NCBI RefSeq assembly: GCF_000717335.1
Contig: NZ_JNYZ01000023.1
Span: forward strand, 62,001-126,000
DNA: 64,000 bases
Direction of reading: 5' to 3'
Source: Amycolatopsis jejuensis
GTDB lineage: Bacteria > Actinomycetota > Actinomycetes > Mycobacteriales > Pseudonocardiaceae
This document shows, in pieces, positions 42,134 through 50,386 of this stretch; the stretch's first letter is position 1; each line of letters opens with the position of its first letter. Below the pieces are notes generated by a model. That model did no database searches and was not told the origin of the DNA. It saw only the letters and a program-made list of their open reading frames with translations. Made by a program: the position numbers and the translations under genes.

Positions 42134-42673
42134 TCAGACCTTGATCTGCTCGGCGATCAGCGGTGCCACGCGATCGGCCCATCCGCCTCCCGCTCCGAAG
42201 CACCAAGCCACTGCGTCCGATACCCACAGGATGGGCTCCAGCGTCGAGTCAAGGTGTTCGTAGGTCAGGCGAGTGTTCGACGGTCGTGCGCCAAGGGCAT
42301 GCCACAGGGTCCGGTGGTCATGCACATCGCGGTGGTCACGGGTGTCGAGCACGAGGCGGTGCGCCCGCAGGTCGAGCAAATCCTCGATCGCCCGATGCAG
42401 GCAATCCTGACGGACCAGCTCTTCGGTCTTGGGCAAGCAAGGCCCGGAGTACATCCGGACGGTGACCGCCAGCTTCATCATCTGATCGACGATCTGTCTT
42501 CGGCGTGGATCCTTCTCCTTCTTGAAGTGAAGTTCCCGCGCACCGCGGAGAAGCAATCCGGTCAGGGCTCGCCGGGTCGGTCCCAGGTGCGCAGGCTCCA
42601 CGACAGTCATACGCAGGAGACAGCGGCGAGCGCGGATCGATTCGTCGATGAAGGCGTGCACAGGCATTCGCAC
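42134..42673 (-). CDS. DUF3800-like protein
   Basis: A 179-residue soluble protein. PVHAFIDESIRARR at the start matches the DUF3800 opening (acidic FxDES), followed by LRMTVVEPAHLGPTRRALTGLLL and ELHFKKEKDPRRR. Later acidic and Arg/His-rich motifs (LVLDTRDHRDVHDHRTL) fit an RNase H-like fold that the family is suspected to have. DUF3800 genes are often found near mobile or defence elements; here it is solitary. GTG 42673 or ATG 42667 may start it; no clear ribosome site decides. Its catalytic role is unknown. Confidence 0.68.
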   Translation of the reverse strand: MRMPVHAFIDESIRARRCLLRMTVVEPAHLGPTRRALTGLLLRGARELHFKKEKDPRRRQIVDQMMKLAVTVRMYSGPCLPKTEELVRQDCLHRAIEDLLDLRAHRLVLDTRDHRDVHDHRTLWHALGARPSNTRLTYEHLDSTLEPILWVSDAVAWCFGAGGGWADRVAPLIAEQIKV

Positions 42674-42754
42674 ATTGTGACCCGCTCAAGATTACCCTAG
42701 GTGATCGGGTCGGCGGGTTGTTGTAGCCGTGCGTGAGCGGTGGACAATGGCGCC

Positions 42755-43621
42755 GTGACTGAGCAGCGTGTGTACGGCGACCGCGTCGGTGTTGTGACCG
42801 TGACGTACTTTCCCGGGGAAACGCTCGAGAAGTTCCTCGACACGCTCGGCAAAGCGACCGACCGTGAGGTGCACGTCGTGGTCGCCGACAATGCTTCCAC
42901 CGACGGTGCGCCCGAGAAAGCGGCCGAGCGGGAGAACGTCACTCTGGTCAGCATCGGCGAGAACGTCGGCTACGGGACGGCCGCCAACCGTGGCGTTGCG
43001 GCGCTCGACGACAGCTTCGGCTGGGTCGTCGTGGTCAATCCGGACCTCGAGTGGGAGCCCGGGTCGCTCGACGCGTTGCTCGAGGTCGCCGGGCGGTGGC
43101 CGCGCGGGGCTGCGTTCGGGCCGTTGATCCATGACCTCGACGGCACCGTCTACCCCTCTGCCCGGCTGCTGCCGTCGTTCGGGCGCGGGATCGGGCATGC
43201 GGTGTTCGGCAAGATCTGGCCCGGTAACCCCTGGACCCGCCAGTATCGCCAGGAAAACTCGGCACCCGCCGAGCGGACGTCCGGCTGGCTGTCGGGTTCG
43301 TGCCAGCTCTTCCGGCGCGAGGCGTTCGACGCGGTCGGTGGGTTCGATCCGCGGTACTTCATGTATTTCGAGGACGTCGATCTCGGGGACCGGCTCGCGA
43401 AGGCCGGGTGGCTGAATGTGTATGCGCCATCGGCGAGTGTGATGCACATCGGCGGGCACTCGACGGCGCGGGCGTCGGCGAAAATGCTGCGTGCCCACCA
43501 TGCGAGCGCATACCGCTACCTCGCCGACCGGCACCACGGGCTGCAGTGGAAGCCGGTGCTCGCGGCGGTGAAGCTGGGGCTGGCGTTGCGGGTGAAGCTG
43601 GAGACCCGGAAGGACGGATAG
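42755..43621 (+). CDS. wbbL: Rhamnosyltransferase WbbL (arabinogalactan linker)
   Basis: A 288-residue GT2 enzyme close to mycobacterial WbbL, which transfers L-rhamnose from dTDP-rhamnose to polyprenyl-diphosphate GlcNAc to start the arabinogalactan linker. VTVTYFPGETLEKFLDTL, NASTDGAPEKAA, NVGYGTAANRGV, VNPDLEWEPGSLDALL, and SGWLSGSCQLFRREAF and MYFEDVDLGDRLAKAGW correspond block for block to the family. GTG 42755 gives the usual length; GTG 42740 is in frame. It uses the sugar made by rmlBD at 28.7-30.7 kb. Confidence 0.93.
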   Translation: MTEQRVYGDRVGVVTVTYFPGETLEKFLDTLGKATDREVHVVVADNASTDGAPEKAAERENVTLVSIGENVGYGTAANRGVAALDDSFGWVVVVNPDLEWEPGSLDALLEVAGRWPRGAAFGPLIHDLDGTVYPSARLLPSFGRGIGHAVFGKIWPGNPWTRQYRQENSAPAERTSGWLSGSCQLFRREAFDAVGGFDPRYFMYFEDVDLGDRLAKAGWLNVYAPSASVMHIGGHSTARASAKMLRAHHASAYRYLADRHHGLQWKPVLAAVKLGLALRVKLETRKDG

Positions 43622-43898
43622 CTCCCGCGGAGCCAGACCGACGCGGAAATACCGGCCGGAGAAGCCAGTGCGGGGTCGCAGACCTGTGAAAGCGCCGCGC
43701 AAACTCGGTCGGGCGACCGGCCCGAGGAAACCCGCTCGGTCACAGGCTTGCGGAAGCGCCGCGAAAATCACCGGCCGGGAAGCCCCAGTGGTCACCGGCC
43801 ACCGAAAACACGGTGGCTACTCGCCCGCACAAACCCCCGCGGGCTCAGCGGCCTGCGAAACCCCGCACGAGCACCAGCTCAACGAAATCCCAGCAAGA
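43622..43898 (+). other. Gene-free interval with degenerate repeats
   Basis: No gene is supported in these 277 bases. Two imperfect repeats are visible: ACCGGCCGGAGAAGCCAGTG near 43653 against ACCGGCCGGGAAGCCCCAGT near 43771, and AAAGCGCCGCGCAAA near 43687 against GAAGCGCCGCGAAAA near 43752. This looks like decayed tandem duplication. Its role is unknown. Confidence 0.4.
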
Positions 43899-44333
43899 TC
43901 ACAGACCGTCGAGACGCCTGGACAGATCCGAGCGGCCGTTGGTCTGCTTGATCGTCGGAACCAGACCCGTCATCTCGGCCTCGTCCTGTTCCCTCAGCGG
44001 GCTTGCGACCGGGGCGGCCTGCGGGCGCGGCACCAGCGGCGTGGTGGCCTGCGGGCCCGGTACCTCCAGCGGCCTCGTCGGGGACGGCTGGGCCAGTGGG
44101 TGCGGCGACGGTTGCGTGGAGGTGCCCGCGGCGAGCGGGTGGTCGTTTTCCTCGATCAGCGATGCCGGGAGCTGGGTCGTGGTGTCCGGGTCCAGGTCGG
44201 ACACCACCGATCTCGGGATCTGCTGGGTGTTGGAGGCGTCCATCGGCGACGTCATGTTGTCCGGCGTCACCACGAAGGTTCCGCGCGAACGTGCACGTGC
44301 GAGCAGGGCGTCCGCGCGATCGCGGGGGTCCAT
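43899..44333 (-). CDS. Conserved actinobacterial protein of unknown function
   Basis: A 144-residue protein with a conserved opening MDPRDRADALLARARSRG and FVVTPDNMTSPMDASNT, then QQIPRSVVSDLDPDTTTQLP. A Pro/Gln/Ser-rich middle follows, and the end VPTIKQTNGRSDLSRRLDGL is conserved. I recall similar proteins near whiB2 and manB in mycobacteria. No enzymatic motif, signal or membrane segment is seen; the protein is probably partly disordered. The ATG is four bases from a GAGGGG stretch. It is divergent from the mannose-1-phosphate guanylyltransferase gene across 141 bases. Confidence 0.8.
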   Translation of the reverse strand: MDPRDRADALLARARSRGTFVVTPDNMTSPMDASNTQQIPRSVVSDLDPDTTTQLPASLIEENDHPLAAGTSTQPSPHPLAQPSPTRPLEVPGPQATTPLVPRPQAAPVASPLREQDEAEMTGLVPTIKQTNGRSDLSRRLDGL

Positions 44334-44474
44334 TCCCCTCGGCCTCCCGACTGACCCGGGGCCCTCTAGGAAAAGGCCCGCCTGTTTCCTGTCTAGGGTA
44401 GGCCCTCGGGGCCCGCGCCGCCCACGTTTCCCGCGGCTTGTCGCCCAGCGGGGCGTGATACAAAGGAGAGTGCT

Positions 44475-45554
44475 GTGACGTCCGAGGTCGAGGTCGACGC
44501 CGTCGTGCTGGTCGGCGGGCAGGGCACGCGGCTGCGTCCGCTCACGCTGTCGGCGCCGAAACCGATGCTGCCCACAGCCGGTACCCCCTACCTCAGCCAC
44601 CTCTTTTCCCGCATCCGCGCGGCCGGTATCCGGCACGTGGTGCTCGGCACGTCGTACCGGGCGGAGGTGTTCGAGGAGTACTTCGGCGACGGGTCCGCGC
44701 ACGGCCTGGAGCTGGAGTACGTCGTCGAGGACGAGCCGCTCGACACCGGTGGTGCCATCCGCAACGTCTACGACCGGCTCCGCGCCGACCACGCGATCGT
44801 CTTCAACGGCGACATCCTCTCCGGCGCCGACCTGCACGCCCAGCTCGCCACCCACCTCGGCTCCGCCGCGGACGTCACCCTCCACCTCCAGCGCGTCCCC
44901 GACCCCAGCCGCTTCGGCTCGGTGCCCACCGACGAGGACGGGCGCGTCACGGCCTTCCTCGAGAAGACGCCGGACCCGCCCACCGACCAGATCAACGCCG
45001 GCTGCTACGTCTTCCGGCGGCCGGTGATCGAGACCATCCCGGCCGGGCGCCGGGTGTCCGTCGAGCGCGAAACCTTCCCCGGACTCCTCGCCGACGGTGC
45101 GCACCTGCATGGTTTTGTCGACTCTTCGTACTGGCTCGACGTCGGCACCCCGGAGGCGTTCGTCCGCGGCAGCGCCGACCTCGTCCGCGGTATTGCGCCC
45201 ACCTCGGCACTGGCCGGTCCGACCGGAGACTTCCTCGTATTGGAAGGGGCTTCGGTGTTCACCGGGGCCAAGCTGACCGACGGGTCGACCATCGGTGCGC
45301 GGGCAGTCGTGGAGCAAGGGGCGACGGTGTCCGGCTCGGTGATTTTCGACGACGCCGTGATCGGCCGCGACGCCATTGTGGAACGTTCGGTGCTGGGCCG
45401 CGGGGTGGTGGTCGGCGCGGGTGCGGTGCTGCGCGGGGTGGTACTCGGCGACGGCGCTTCGGTGGGCGCGGGCTGCGAGCTGCTCGACGGCGTCCGCGTG
45501 TGGCCCGGAGTCACCGTGCCGGACGGCGGCATCCGATTCTCGAGTGACACCTGA
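44475..45554 (+). CDS. manB: Mannose-1-phosphate guanylyltransferase
   Basis: A 359-residue nucleotidyltransferase that makes GDP-mannose from mannose-1-phosphate and GTP, by analogy with the mycobacterial enzyme of equal length (manB/manC). The N-terminal Rossmann-like domain has VVLVGGQGTRLRPLTLSAPKPM, FNGDILSG and EKTPDPPTDQINAGCYVF. The C-terminus is a left-handed beta helix of hexapeptide repeats (VFTGAKLTDGSTIGAR onward). GDP-mannose supports PIM, lipomannan and polyprenyl-phosphate mannose, which the GT87 enzyme at 11.1 kb would use. GTG 44475 follows AAAGGAGAG. The stop overlaps the next start (ATGA). Confidence 0.92.
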   Translation: MTSEVEVDAVVLVGGQGTRLRPLTLSAPKPMLPTAGTPYLSHLFSRIRAAGIRHVVLGTSYRAEVFEEYFGDGSAHGLELEYVVEDEPLDTGGAIRNVYDRLRADHAIVFNGDILSGADLHAQLATHLGSAADVTLHLQRVPDPSRFGSVPTDEDGRVTAFLEKTPDPPTDQINAGCYVFRRPVIETIPAGRRVSVERETFPGLLADGAHLHGFVDSSYWLDVGTPEAFVRGSADLVRGIAPTSALAGPTGDFLVLEGASVFTGAKLTDGSTIGARAVVEQGATVSGSVIFDDAVIGRDAIVERSVLGRGVVVGAGAVLRGVVLGDGASVGAGCELLDGVRVWPGVTVPDGGIRFSSDT

Positions 45555-46447
45555 TGGAGTGGCGCCCGCCGTTCCCGGTGGACCTGGCCGCGGTGCTGGG
45601 TCCGCTCAGCCGTGGCCGCGGGTCGCTGAACTTCCGGCGTGACCGCGGGGTCTGGTGGCTGGCCGCGAACACCCCTGGTGGCAAAGGAACTTTGGCGCTG
45701 CTGCCGCGAGCGGACAGGGTCGTCGAGGCCGAAGCTTGGGGCGACGGCGCGGAATTCCTGCTCGACGGCGTACCCGCGCTGCTCGGCGCCGACGATGACG
45801 ACGCCGGATTCGTCGCCCACCACCCCGTGATCGCCGCAGCGCGCCGATGTTCGCCCGGGCTCCGGCTGGGCGCGACCGGCCGGGTTTGGGACGCGCTCGT
45901 GCTGGCCGTGCTGGAACAGAAGGTGAGTGGCAAGGAGGCAATCCGGTCGTGGGCGGAGCTGTGCCGGTGGTTCGGTACGCGCGCGCCCGGTCCGGGGCCG
46001 GATTTCCTTCGGGTACCCCCTGATCCGGTCGCTATTCGGTCCATTGTGGACTGGAACTGGCACCGGATCGGCGTGGACGTCAAGCGCCGCACGACCCTCA
46101 TCGAGGCGGCCCGGGTCGCCCCGCGGCTGGAGGAAGCGGTGTCCCTGCGCGGCGCCGAGGGACGGGCGTTGCTGCGGAAGGTGCGGGGAATCGGCGTGTG
46201 GACGGCGGCGGAAATCGCCCAGCGCGCATGGGGCGACCCGGACGCGGTCAGCTTCGGGGACTACAACATCCCGGCGATGGTCGGGCACACCCTGCTGGGC
46301 CACAAGATCGACGACGAGCAGATGGCGCAGCTGCTACAGCCGTACGCACCGCAGCGGCAACGGGTGATCCGGTATTTGGAGACGGCCGGGGCTCGCCGGC
46401 CGAGGTTCGGGCCGCGCATCGAACTGCGGGACTACCGCGCGATGTGA
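45554..46447 (+). CDS. DNA-3-methyladenine glycosylase family protein (HhH-GPD)
   Basis: A 297-residue base-excision repair glycosylase of the AlkA/HhH-GPD superfamily. It removes alkylated bases from DNA. The helix-hairpin-helix LRKVRGIGVWTAAEIAQRA (about 206-226) and the catalytic Asp in SFGDYNI are present, and LEQKVSGKEA matches the family. It lacks the iron-sulphur cluster of the EndoIII group. The ATG overlaps the stop of manB by four bases (ATGA), so it is co-translated although unrelated in pathway; such a gene also sits near manB in mycobacteria by memory. Confidence 0.88.
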   Translation: MEWRPPFPVDLAAVLGPLSRGRGSLNFRRDRGVWWLAANTPGGKGTLALLPRADRVVEAEAWGDGAEFLLDGVPALLGADDDDAGFVAHHPVIAAARRCSPGLRLGATGRVWDALVLAVLEQKVSGKEAIRSWAELCRWFGTRAPGPGPDFLRVPPDPVAIRSIVDWNWHRIGVDVKRRTTLIEAARVAPRLEEAVSLRGAEGRALLRKVRGIGVWTAAEIAQRAWGDPDAVSFGDYNIPAMVGHTLLGHKIDDEQMAQLLQPYAPQRQRVIRYLETAGARRPRFGPRIELRDYRAM

Positions 46448-46448
46448 C

Positions 46449-46973
46449 TCACGCCTGCGGCGGGTTTTGCGGTGGGGCGGGTGGTTGCTGAGGGTGCTGC
46501 TGGGGCGCGCCGGGTTGCGGGGAGCCGGGCTGCTGTGGTGGGAATTGCTGGTTACCCGGCTGCGTGCTGTGGTGCGGCGGTGTGCCGGGGTGCGGCTGCC
46601 CGCCGGGCTGGGATGGCGTGCCGTATTGCGGTTGCCCGCCGGGGTGCGGCTGCCCGCCGGACCGGGATGGCGTGCCGTATTGCGGCGGTGTGCCAGGCTG
46701 CGGCTGCCCGCCGGGTTGCGATGGCGTGCCGAATTGCGGTTGCCCACCGGAGTACGGCGGCATGCCGGGTTGTGATGGCCCGCCAGGTTGCCCGCCGTAC
46801 TGCTGAGGCCCGCCCGGTTGCCCGCCGTACTGCTGCGGACCACCCGGACCAGGACCCTGCGGAGGTCCGGACCGCGGCGGTTGCTGAGGCCGCCCTGCGG
46901 TGAACTTCACCACCAGAATAACGACCAGCACCAGGATCAACGCGCCCGGCACGATCAGGTTCGTGAAGCTCAT
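46449..46973 (-). CDS. Single-pass membrane protein with Gly/Pro/Gln-rich repeats
   Basis: A 174-residue protein. Residues 5-27 are one hydrophobic helix (NLIVPGALILVLVVILVVKF). The remainder is a low-complexity tail of GGQPQ, QYGTPSQPGG and PGTPP units, so only the helix and tail are predicted. The N-terminus is outside or inside depending on topology; the positive charge after the helix favours a cytoplasmic tail. The tail is coded by tandem DNA repeats. Similar tails occur in actinobacterial scaffold or wall-associated proteins. ATG 46973 follows GGGAG-type sequence. The function is unknown. Confidence 0.72.
   Translation of the reverse strand: MSFTNLIVPGALILVLVVILVVKFTAGRPQQPPRSGPPQGPGPGGPQQYGGQPGGPQQYGGQPGGPSQPGMPPYSGGQPQFGTPSQPGGQPQPGTPPQYGTPSRSGGQPHPGGQPQYGTPSQPGGQPHPGTPPHHSTQPGNQQFPPQQPGSPQPGAPQQHPQQPPAPPQNPPQA
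46560..46850 (+). repeat. Tandem DNA repeats coding the Gly/Pro/Gln tail
   Basis: Units of about 30-45 bases recur, such as GGTTGCCCGCCGTACTGCTG at 46791-46810 and again at 46821-46840. The units code GGQPGGPQQY and QYGTPSQPGGQP. The repeat number probably varies between strains by slippage. Confidence 0.6.
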
Positions 46974-47015
46974 CGGTCACTCCCGTCGGTTGCCACGGGC
47001 CCGAGCGTAGGGCCT

Positions 47016-47369
47016 TCAGCGCAGCGCCGCCTCCGCGATCGCCAGGCCCTGCTCCGCGGTGAGGCCCAGCTGCCGGATCACCGATGCGTACGACGCCGCG
47101 GCCGCCTGTGCTCGGGTCAGGGCGAAATCGCCCGTTGCGCCTACGAAAGTGCCTGCTCTGCCTCGGGTTTCCAGCAGACCGGCTTCCTCCAGTTCGCGGT
47201 ACGCGCGGGCCACGGTGTTCGGCGCGATGCCCAGATCTGCGGCCAATCCGCGGACCGTCGGGAGCTTCGTGCCGACCGCCAGGGTGCCGTCGTTGATCTG
47301 CGTTGCCAAGGCCGTCCGGACCTGTTCGTACGGCGGGACCGGCGAACCCGGGTCATAGCCGATGCTCAT
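47016..47369 (-). CDS. GntR-family regulator, YtrA type
   Basis: A 117-residue repressor. The winged helix (about 10-75) reads VPPYEQVRTALATQI, LPTVRGLAADLGIAPNTVARAYRELEEAG and GRAGTFV. The C-terminal helix is short, without a large effector domain, which marks the YtrA subgroup. Members usually control neighbouring transporter or membrane genes. ATG 47369 overlaps the stop of the 48-residue membrane ORF, so the two are coupled; that peptide may be a sensor or the target. The Nudix gene upstream is separated by 9 bases from the membrane ORF. Confidence 0.88.
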   Translation of the reverse strand: MSIGYDPGSPVPPYEQVRTALATQINDGTLAVGTKLPTVRGLAADLGIAPNTVARAYRELEEAGLLETRGRAGTFVGATGDFALTRAQAAAASYASVIRQLGLTAEQGLAIAEAALR

Positions 47370-47512
47370 CGCTGCCGCCGTTTCCGCCGGATGCTGATCA
47401 CCACGGCCAGTGCCAGCAGCGCAAACGCCACCACGAAGCCGATCAGCACCACCCATCCGCTGACATATCCGCCGGTATCCCCGGGGTGCAGGTGTGGCCG
47501 CGCGAGATACAT
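47366..47512 (-). CDS. 48-residue single-pass membrane protein
   Basis: A small ORF beginning with ATG 47512 and GGAG six bases ahead. MYLARPHLHPGDTGGYVSG is followed by a hydrophobic helix (about 20-42) and a basic end SIRRKRRQR. Its stop shares four bases (ATGA) with the start of the GntR regulator, and its start lies nine bases past the Nudix stop. It may act with the regulator or simply be a short membrane peptide. No family is recognised. Confidence 0.75.
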   Translation of the reverse strand: MYLARPHLHPGDTGGYVSGWVVLIGFVVAFALLALAVVISIRRKRRQR

Positions 47513-47521
47513 GGCTCCAGG

Positions 47522-48052
47522 TTAACGGACGGCGACCTGCATCAGCTCGGCCAGATCCGCCGAACCCGCGGGCAGTGCGTCCACCGGCCACCAGCGCAGG
47601 TCGTCGGACTCGTGGCTGCGTACCGGCTGTGCTCCGGGCGGCGCGTGGACGACGTAGCGCACGTCGAAATGCCGCGTCGGGACGCCCAGCGAGCAGGTGA
47701 TCGGATGGACGTCCAGGTGTACCGGCGAAGGTCCGATCACCAGGTCGCGCATGCCTGATTCCTCAGTCGCCTCGCGCAGGGCCGCTTCCGCCAAGGACGC
47801 GTCGGCCGGTTCGCAATGGCCGCCCAGCTGCAACCACCGGCCGACCCGCGGGTGCAGCGTCAGCAGAACCTGCGTGCCGGTCGAGTCCAGGACCACCGCG
47901 GACGCCGTCAGGTGCCCGGCCTCGCACGAACGCTGGCAAGTGTCCGAACGGGACGCCAGAAAACCGAGAAACGCTTGCCGCAGCGCCTCTTGTGACGGCA
48001 GTGCAGGCGTCCACTCGGACAACGCCGTGACAGCAGCGGAATGCAGGGTCAC
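47522..48052 (-). CDS. Nudix hydrolase
   Basis: A 176-residue pyrophosphohydrolase. The Nudix box is intact: [20 protein letters not shown] followed by ESGM. It hydrolyses a nucleoside diphosphate linked to another group; the substrate is not shown. GTG 48052 overlaps the stop of fbiB by four bases (GTGA). In mycobacteria Nudix genes also lie near fbi genes as I recall, but a role in F420 metabolism is unproven. The 48-residue membrane ORF follows. Confidence 0.9.
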   Translation of the reverse strand: MTLHSAAVTALSEWTPALPSQEALRQAFLGFLASRSDTCQRSCEAGHLTASAVVLDSTGTQVLLTLHPRVGRWLQLGGHCEPADASLAEAALREATEESGMRDLVIGPSPVHLDVHPITCSLGVPTRHFDVRYVVHAPPGAQPVRSHESDDLRWWPVDALPAGSADLAELMQVAVR

Positions 48053-49401
48053 CGTTCGACCAGCCCATCGCCGGGGGAGAGGGGGCCGCGCGGCGGGGGC
48101 GGCGAGGCCGGATGTCCGATCGCGACGGCGCCGAGGGGGTGCCACTGCTCGTCGAGGTCCAAAATGGACCGGACGAGGTCGGCCGCGAAAATCGTCGACC
48201 CGATCCAGCATGAGCCGAGGTCTTCGGCCGCCAGGGCAACCAAAAGACCTTGTACCGCAGCGCCTGCGGCAACGGTGAACATCGTGTGCTCGTGCCGATT
48301 GCGCCGTTCGTCGCGATACGTGTGTGCGCCCTCAGGTACCAGGAAGGGGATCACCAATTGCGGTGCGCGGTAGAGAATATCGCCGCGGGACAAGCGTTTC
48401 GCGATCTGAGCAGCGGTGAAACCGTCGCTGGCAAGGTCGGCTTCCCAGGCGTCGCGCATGGCGTCGAGAAGCTTGCGTCGTAGACCTTCATCGCGCAGCC
48501 AAAGGAATCGCACCGGATGGGTGTGGTGCGGCGCAGGCGCGGTCAACGCCGCTGCGACCGCGCGTCGCATGGCGGACGGGTCCACCGGCGAGTCGCTGAA
48601 CTGCCGCACGGAACGCCGGTGTGGTACGGCTTCCTGGCGGCCTTGCACAATGGACTCGTTGGTACCCAAGCGAAAGAGGTCTTCGTCGACTGGGCGGACC
48701 AGATCCCGTGCAGAAGACCCATTGTCCCTAATGGACAGTCCACGAACGACAGCCACCGGCAGCCCGCCGAGCTTGCCCTTCACCAGATCCGCCGCGGCAG
48801 CAACCTCATCCGCGACCGCGATCTCGGTGACCGCCAGCTCGTTACCCTGCGAATCGACCTGCCCCGCGTACCCGTGCAGCACCTGCAACCCGGACGAGCC
48901 GATCGCCGCGTCCGTCTGCCCGACGCGCCAAGCCCGGCCCATCGTGTCCGTGACGACAACGGCGACCTCGACCCCCAGCCGTTCCCGCAAACCGTTACGC
49001 AGAGCCAACGCCGACGCATCCGGGTCCGCAGGAAGCAAGGCCACTTCGTCCCCGCGTACATTCGACGCGTCGATTCCCGAAGCCGCCTGCACAATCCCCA
49101 GCTGGTTCTCGGTGATCAACGTGCGTGCGATCCGGGCGACCACCCGTACCGCCTCCTGCTCGATCAGCTCGCGACGAGCGGCGTCGCGGGCCTCGGGATC
49201 GGTCGGCACGCGCACCAGCCGACCCTCGATCTTCGACACGACTTTGCTCGTCACCACCACGACGTCGCCCGAGCGCAGCCACGGCGCGGCGGACACGATC
49301 GCTCCGGTGAGGTCGTCGCCGGGACGGAACTCCGGCAACCCCTCGACCGGCAGGATCTCGATCTTCTGGGAAGCGTGATCAGCCTGTGTCGGATCAAACA
49401 C
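48049..49401 (-). CDS. fbiB: Coenzyme F420 biosynthesis protein FbiB
   Basis: A 450-residue bifunctional protein. The N-terminal half (1-245) is a CofE-like F420-0:gamma-glutamyl ligase ([42 protein letters not shown]). The C-terminal half (about 260-450) is an FMN nitroreductase-like domain ([34 protein letters not shown]) that reduces the dehydro-F420 intermediate. It adds the glutamate tail to F420. GTG 49401 overlaps the stop of fbiA by eight bases. The pair is a strong actinobacterial marker. Confidence 0.96.
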   Translation of the reverse strand: MFDPTQADHASQKIEILPVEGLPEFRPGDDLTGAIVSAAPWLRSGDVVVVTSKVVSKIEGRLVRVPTDPEARDAARRELIEQEAVRVVARIARTLITENQLGIVQAASGIDASNVRGDEVALLPADPDASALALRNGLRERLGVEVAVVVTDTMGRAWRVGQTDAAIGSSGLQVLHGYAGQVDSQGNELAVTEIAVADEVAAAADLVKGKLGGLPVAVVRGLSIRDNGSSARDLVRPVDEDLFRLGTNESIVQGRQEAVPHRRSVRQFSDSPVDPSAMRRAVAAALTAPAPHHTHPVRFLWLRDEGLRRKLLDAMRDAWEADLASDGFTAAQIAKRLSRGDILYRAPQLVIPFLVPEGAHTYRDERRNRHEHTMFTVAAGAAVQGLLVALAAEDLGSCWIGSTIFAADLVRSILDLDEQWHPLGAVAIGHPASPPPPRGPLSPGDGLVER

Positions 49402-50386
49402 TGGAAACTCCAGCCACGTCGAGCGCCGCGCGGACCATCTCCGCGGTCGCGTCCACATCGGACATCAGCAGCGGCACCGCGCGCACGTCCACGCCCGGCA
49501 CCGTGACCTCGTGGTCTTCCGGCGCGACCAGCCAGCCGTCGAGCACGCCACCGTCGGAACGGGCGCCGTAATGGCGGCCCACCGCCTCCGCCGACGTCTC
49601 CACCCCGATCGCGGTGAGGCACGCGTCCGCCATACCCCGTAACGCTTTCCCGCCGATGATCGGCGAAATCCCGACCACCTTCGCGCGGGATTTCCGCAAT
49701 GCGTCCCGCACTCCGGGTACCCCGAGCGTCGTCCCGACCGAGACCACCGGGTTCGACGGCGCGAACAGCACGACGTCCGCCGACGCCAGCGCGTCCAGCA
49801 CGCCCGGCCCGGGCTTGGCCTCGTCGTTGCCCACCGACACGATCGAATGCGCGGGCACCGCCGCGCGGTAGCGCACCCACCACTCCTGGAAATGGATCGC
49901 CTTGTGCTGGTCGGGCTGGTCCGGGTCGTCGATCACGACGTGCGTCTCGACCCGGTCGTCCGACATCGGCAGCAGCCGCACGCCGGGCTGCCAGCGGTCG
50001 CACAACGCCTCGGTGACCGCCGACAGCGGATAACCCGCACGCAGCATCCGCGACCGGATCAGGTGCGTCGCGATGTCCTTGTCGCCGAGGCCGAACCAGG
50101 TCGGCTCCGCGCCGTAAGCGGCCAGTTCCTCCTTGACCACCCACGTCTCGCCCGCGTGGCCCCAGCCGCGTTCGGGGTCGATGCCGCCGCCGAGGGTGTA
50201 CATGCACGTGTCGAGGTCGGGGCAGATGCGCAGGCCGTGCATCCACACGTCGTCGCCGGTGTTGACCAGCGCCGTCACCTCGTGCGGCGACTCCCCGGCG
50301 CCGATCACGGGCAGTCCGAGTGCGGTCTTGACCCCGAGCAGGAACCGGGCGCCGCCCACCCCGCCGACAAGTACGACGATCTTCAC
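49394..50386 (-). CDS. fbiA: 2-phospho-L-lactate/phosphoenolpyruvate transferase FbiA
   Basis: A 330-residue CofD/FbiA enzyme that joins the lactyl or enolpyruvyl-diphosphoguanosine part to Fo to give F420-0 or dehydro-F420-0. Motifs are [16 protein letters not shown] at the N-terminus, [40 protein letters not shown] and [16 protein letters not shown] 50386 overlaps the stop of the GNAT gene upstream (GTGA). With fbiB it completes the late steps of F420 synthesis; fbiC and fbiD are not in the window. Confidence 0.97.
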   Translation of the reverse strand: MKIVVLVGGVGGARFLLGVKTALGLPVIGAGESPHEVTALVNTGDDVWMHGLRICPDLDTCMYTLGGGIDPERGWGHAGETWVVKEELAAYGAEPTWFGLGDKDIATHLIRSRMLRAGYPLSAVTEALCDRWQPGVRLLPMSDDRVETHVVIDDPDQPDQHKAIHFQEWWVRYRAAVPAHSIVSVGNDEAKPGPGVLDALASADVVLFAPSNPVVSVGTTLGVPGVRDALRKSRAKVVGISPIIGGKALRGMADACLTAIGVETSAEAVGRHYGARSDGGVLDGWLVAPEDHEVTVPGVDVRAVPLLMSDVDATAEMVRAALDVAGVSSV

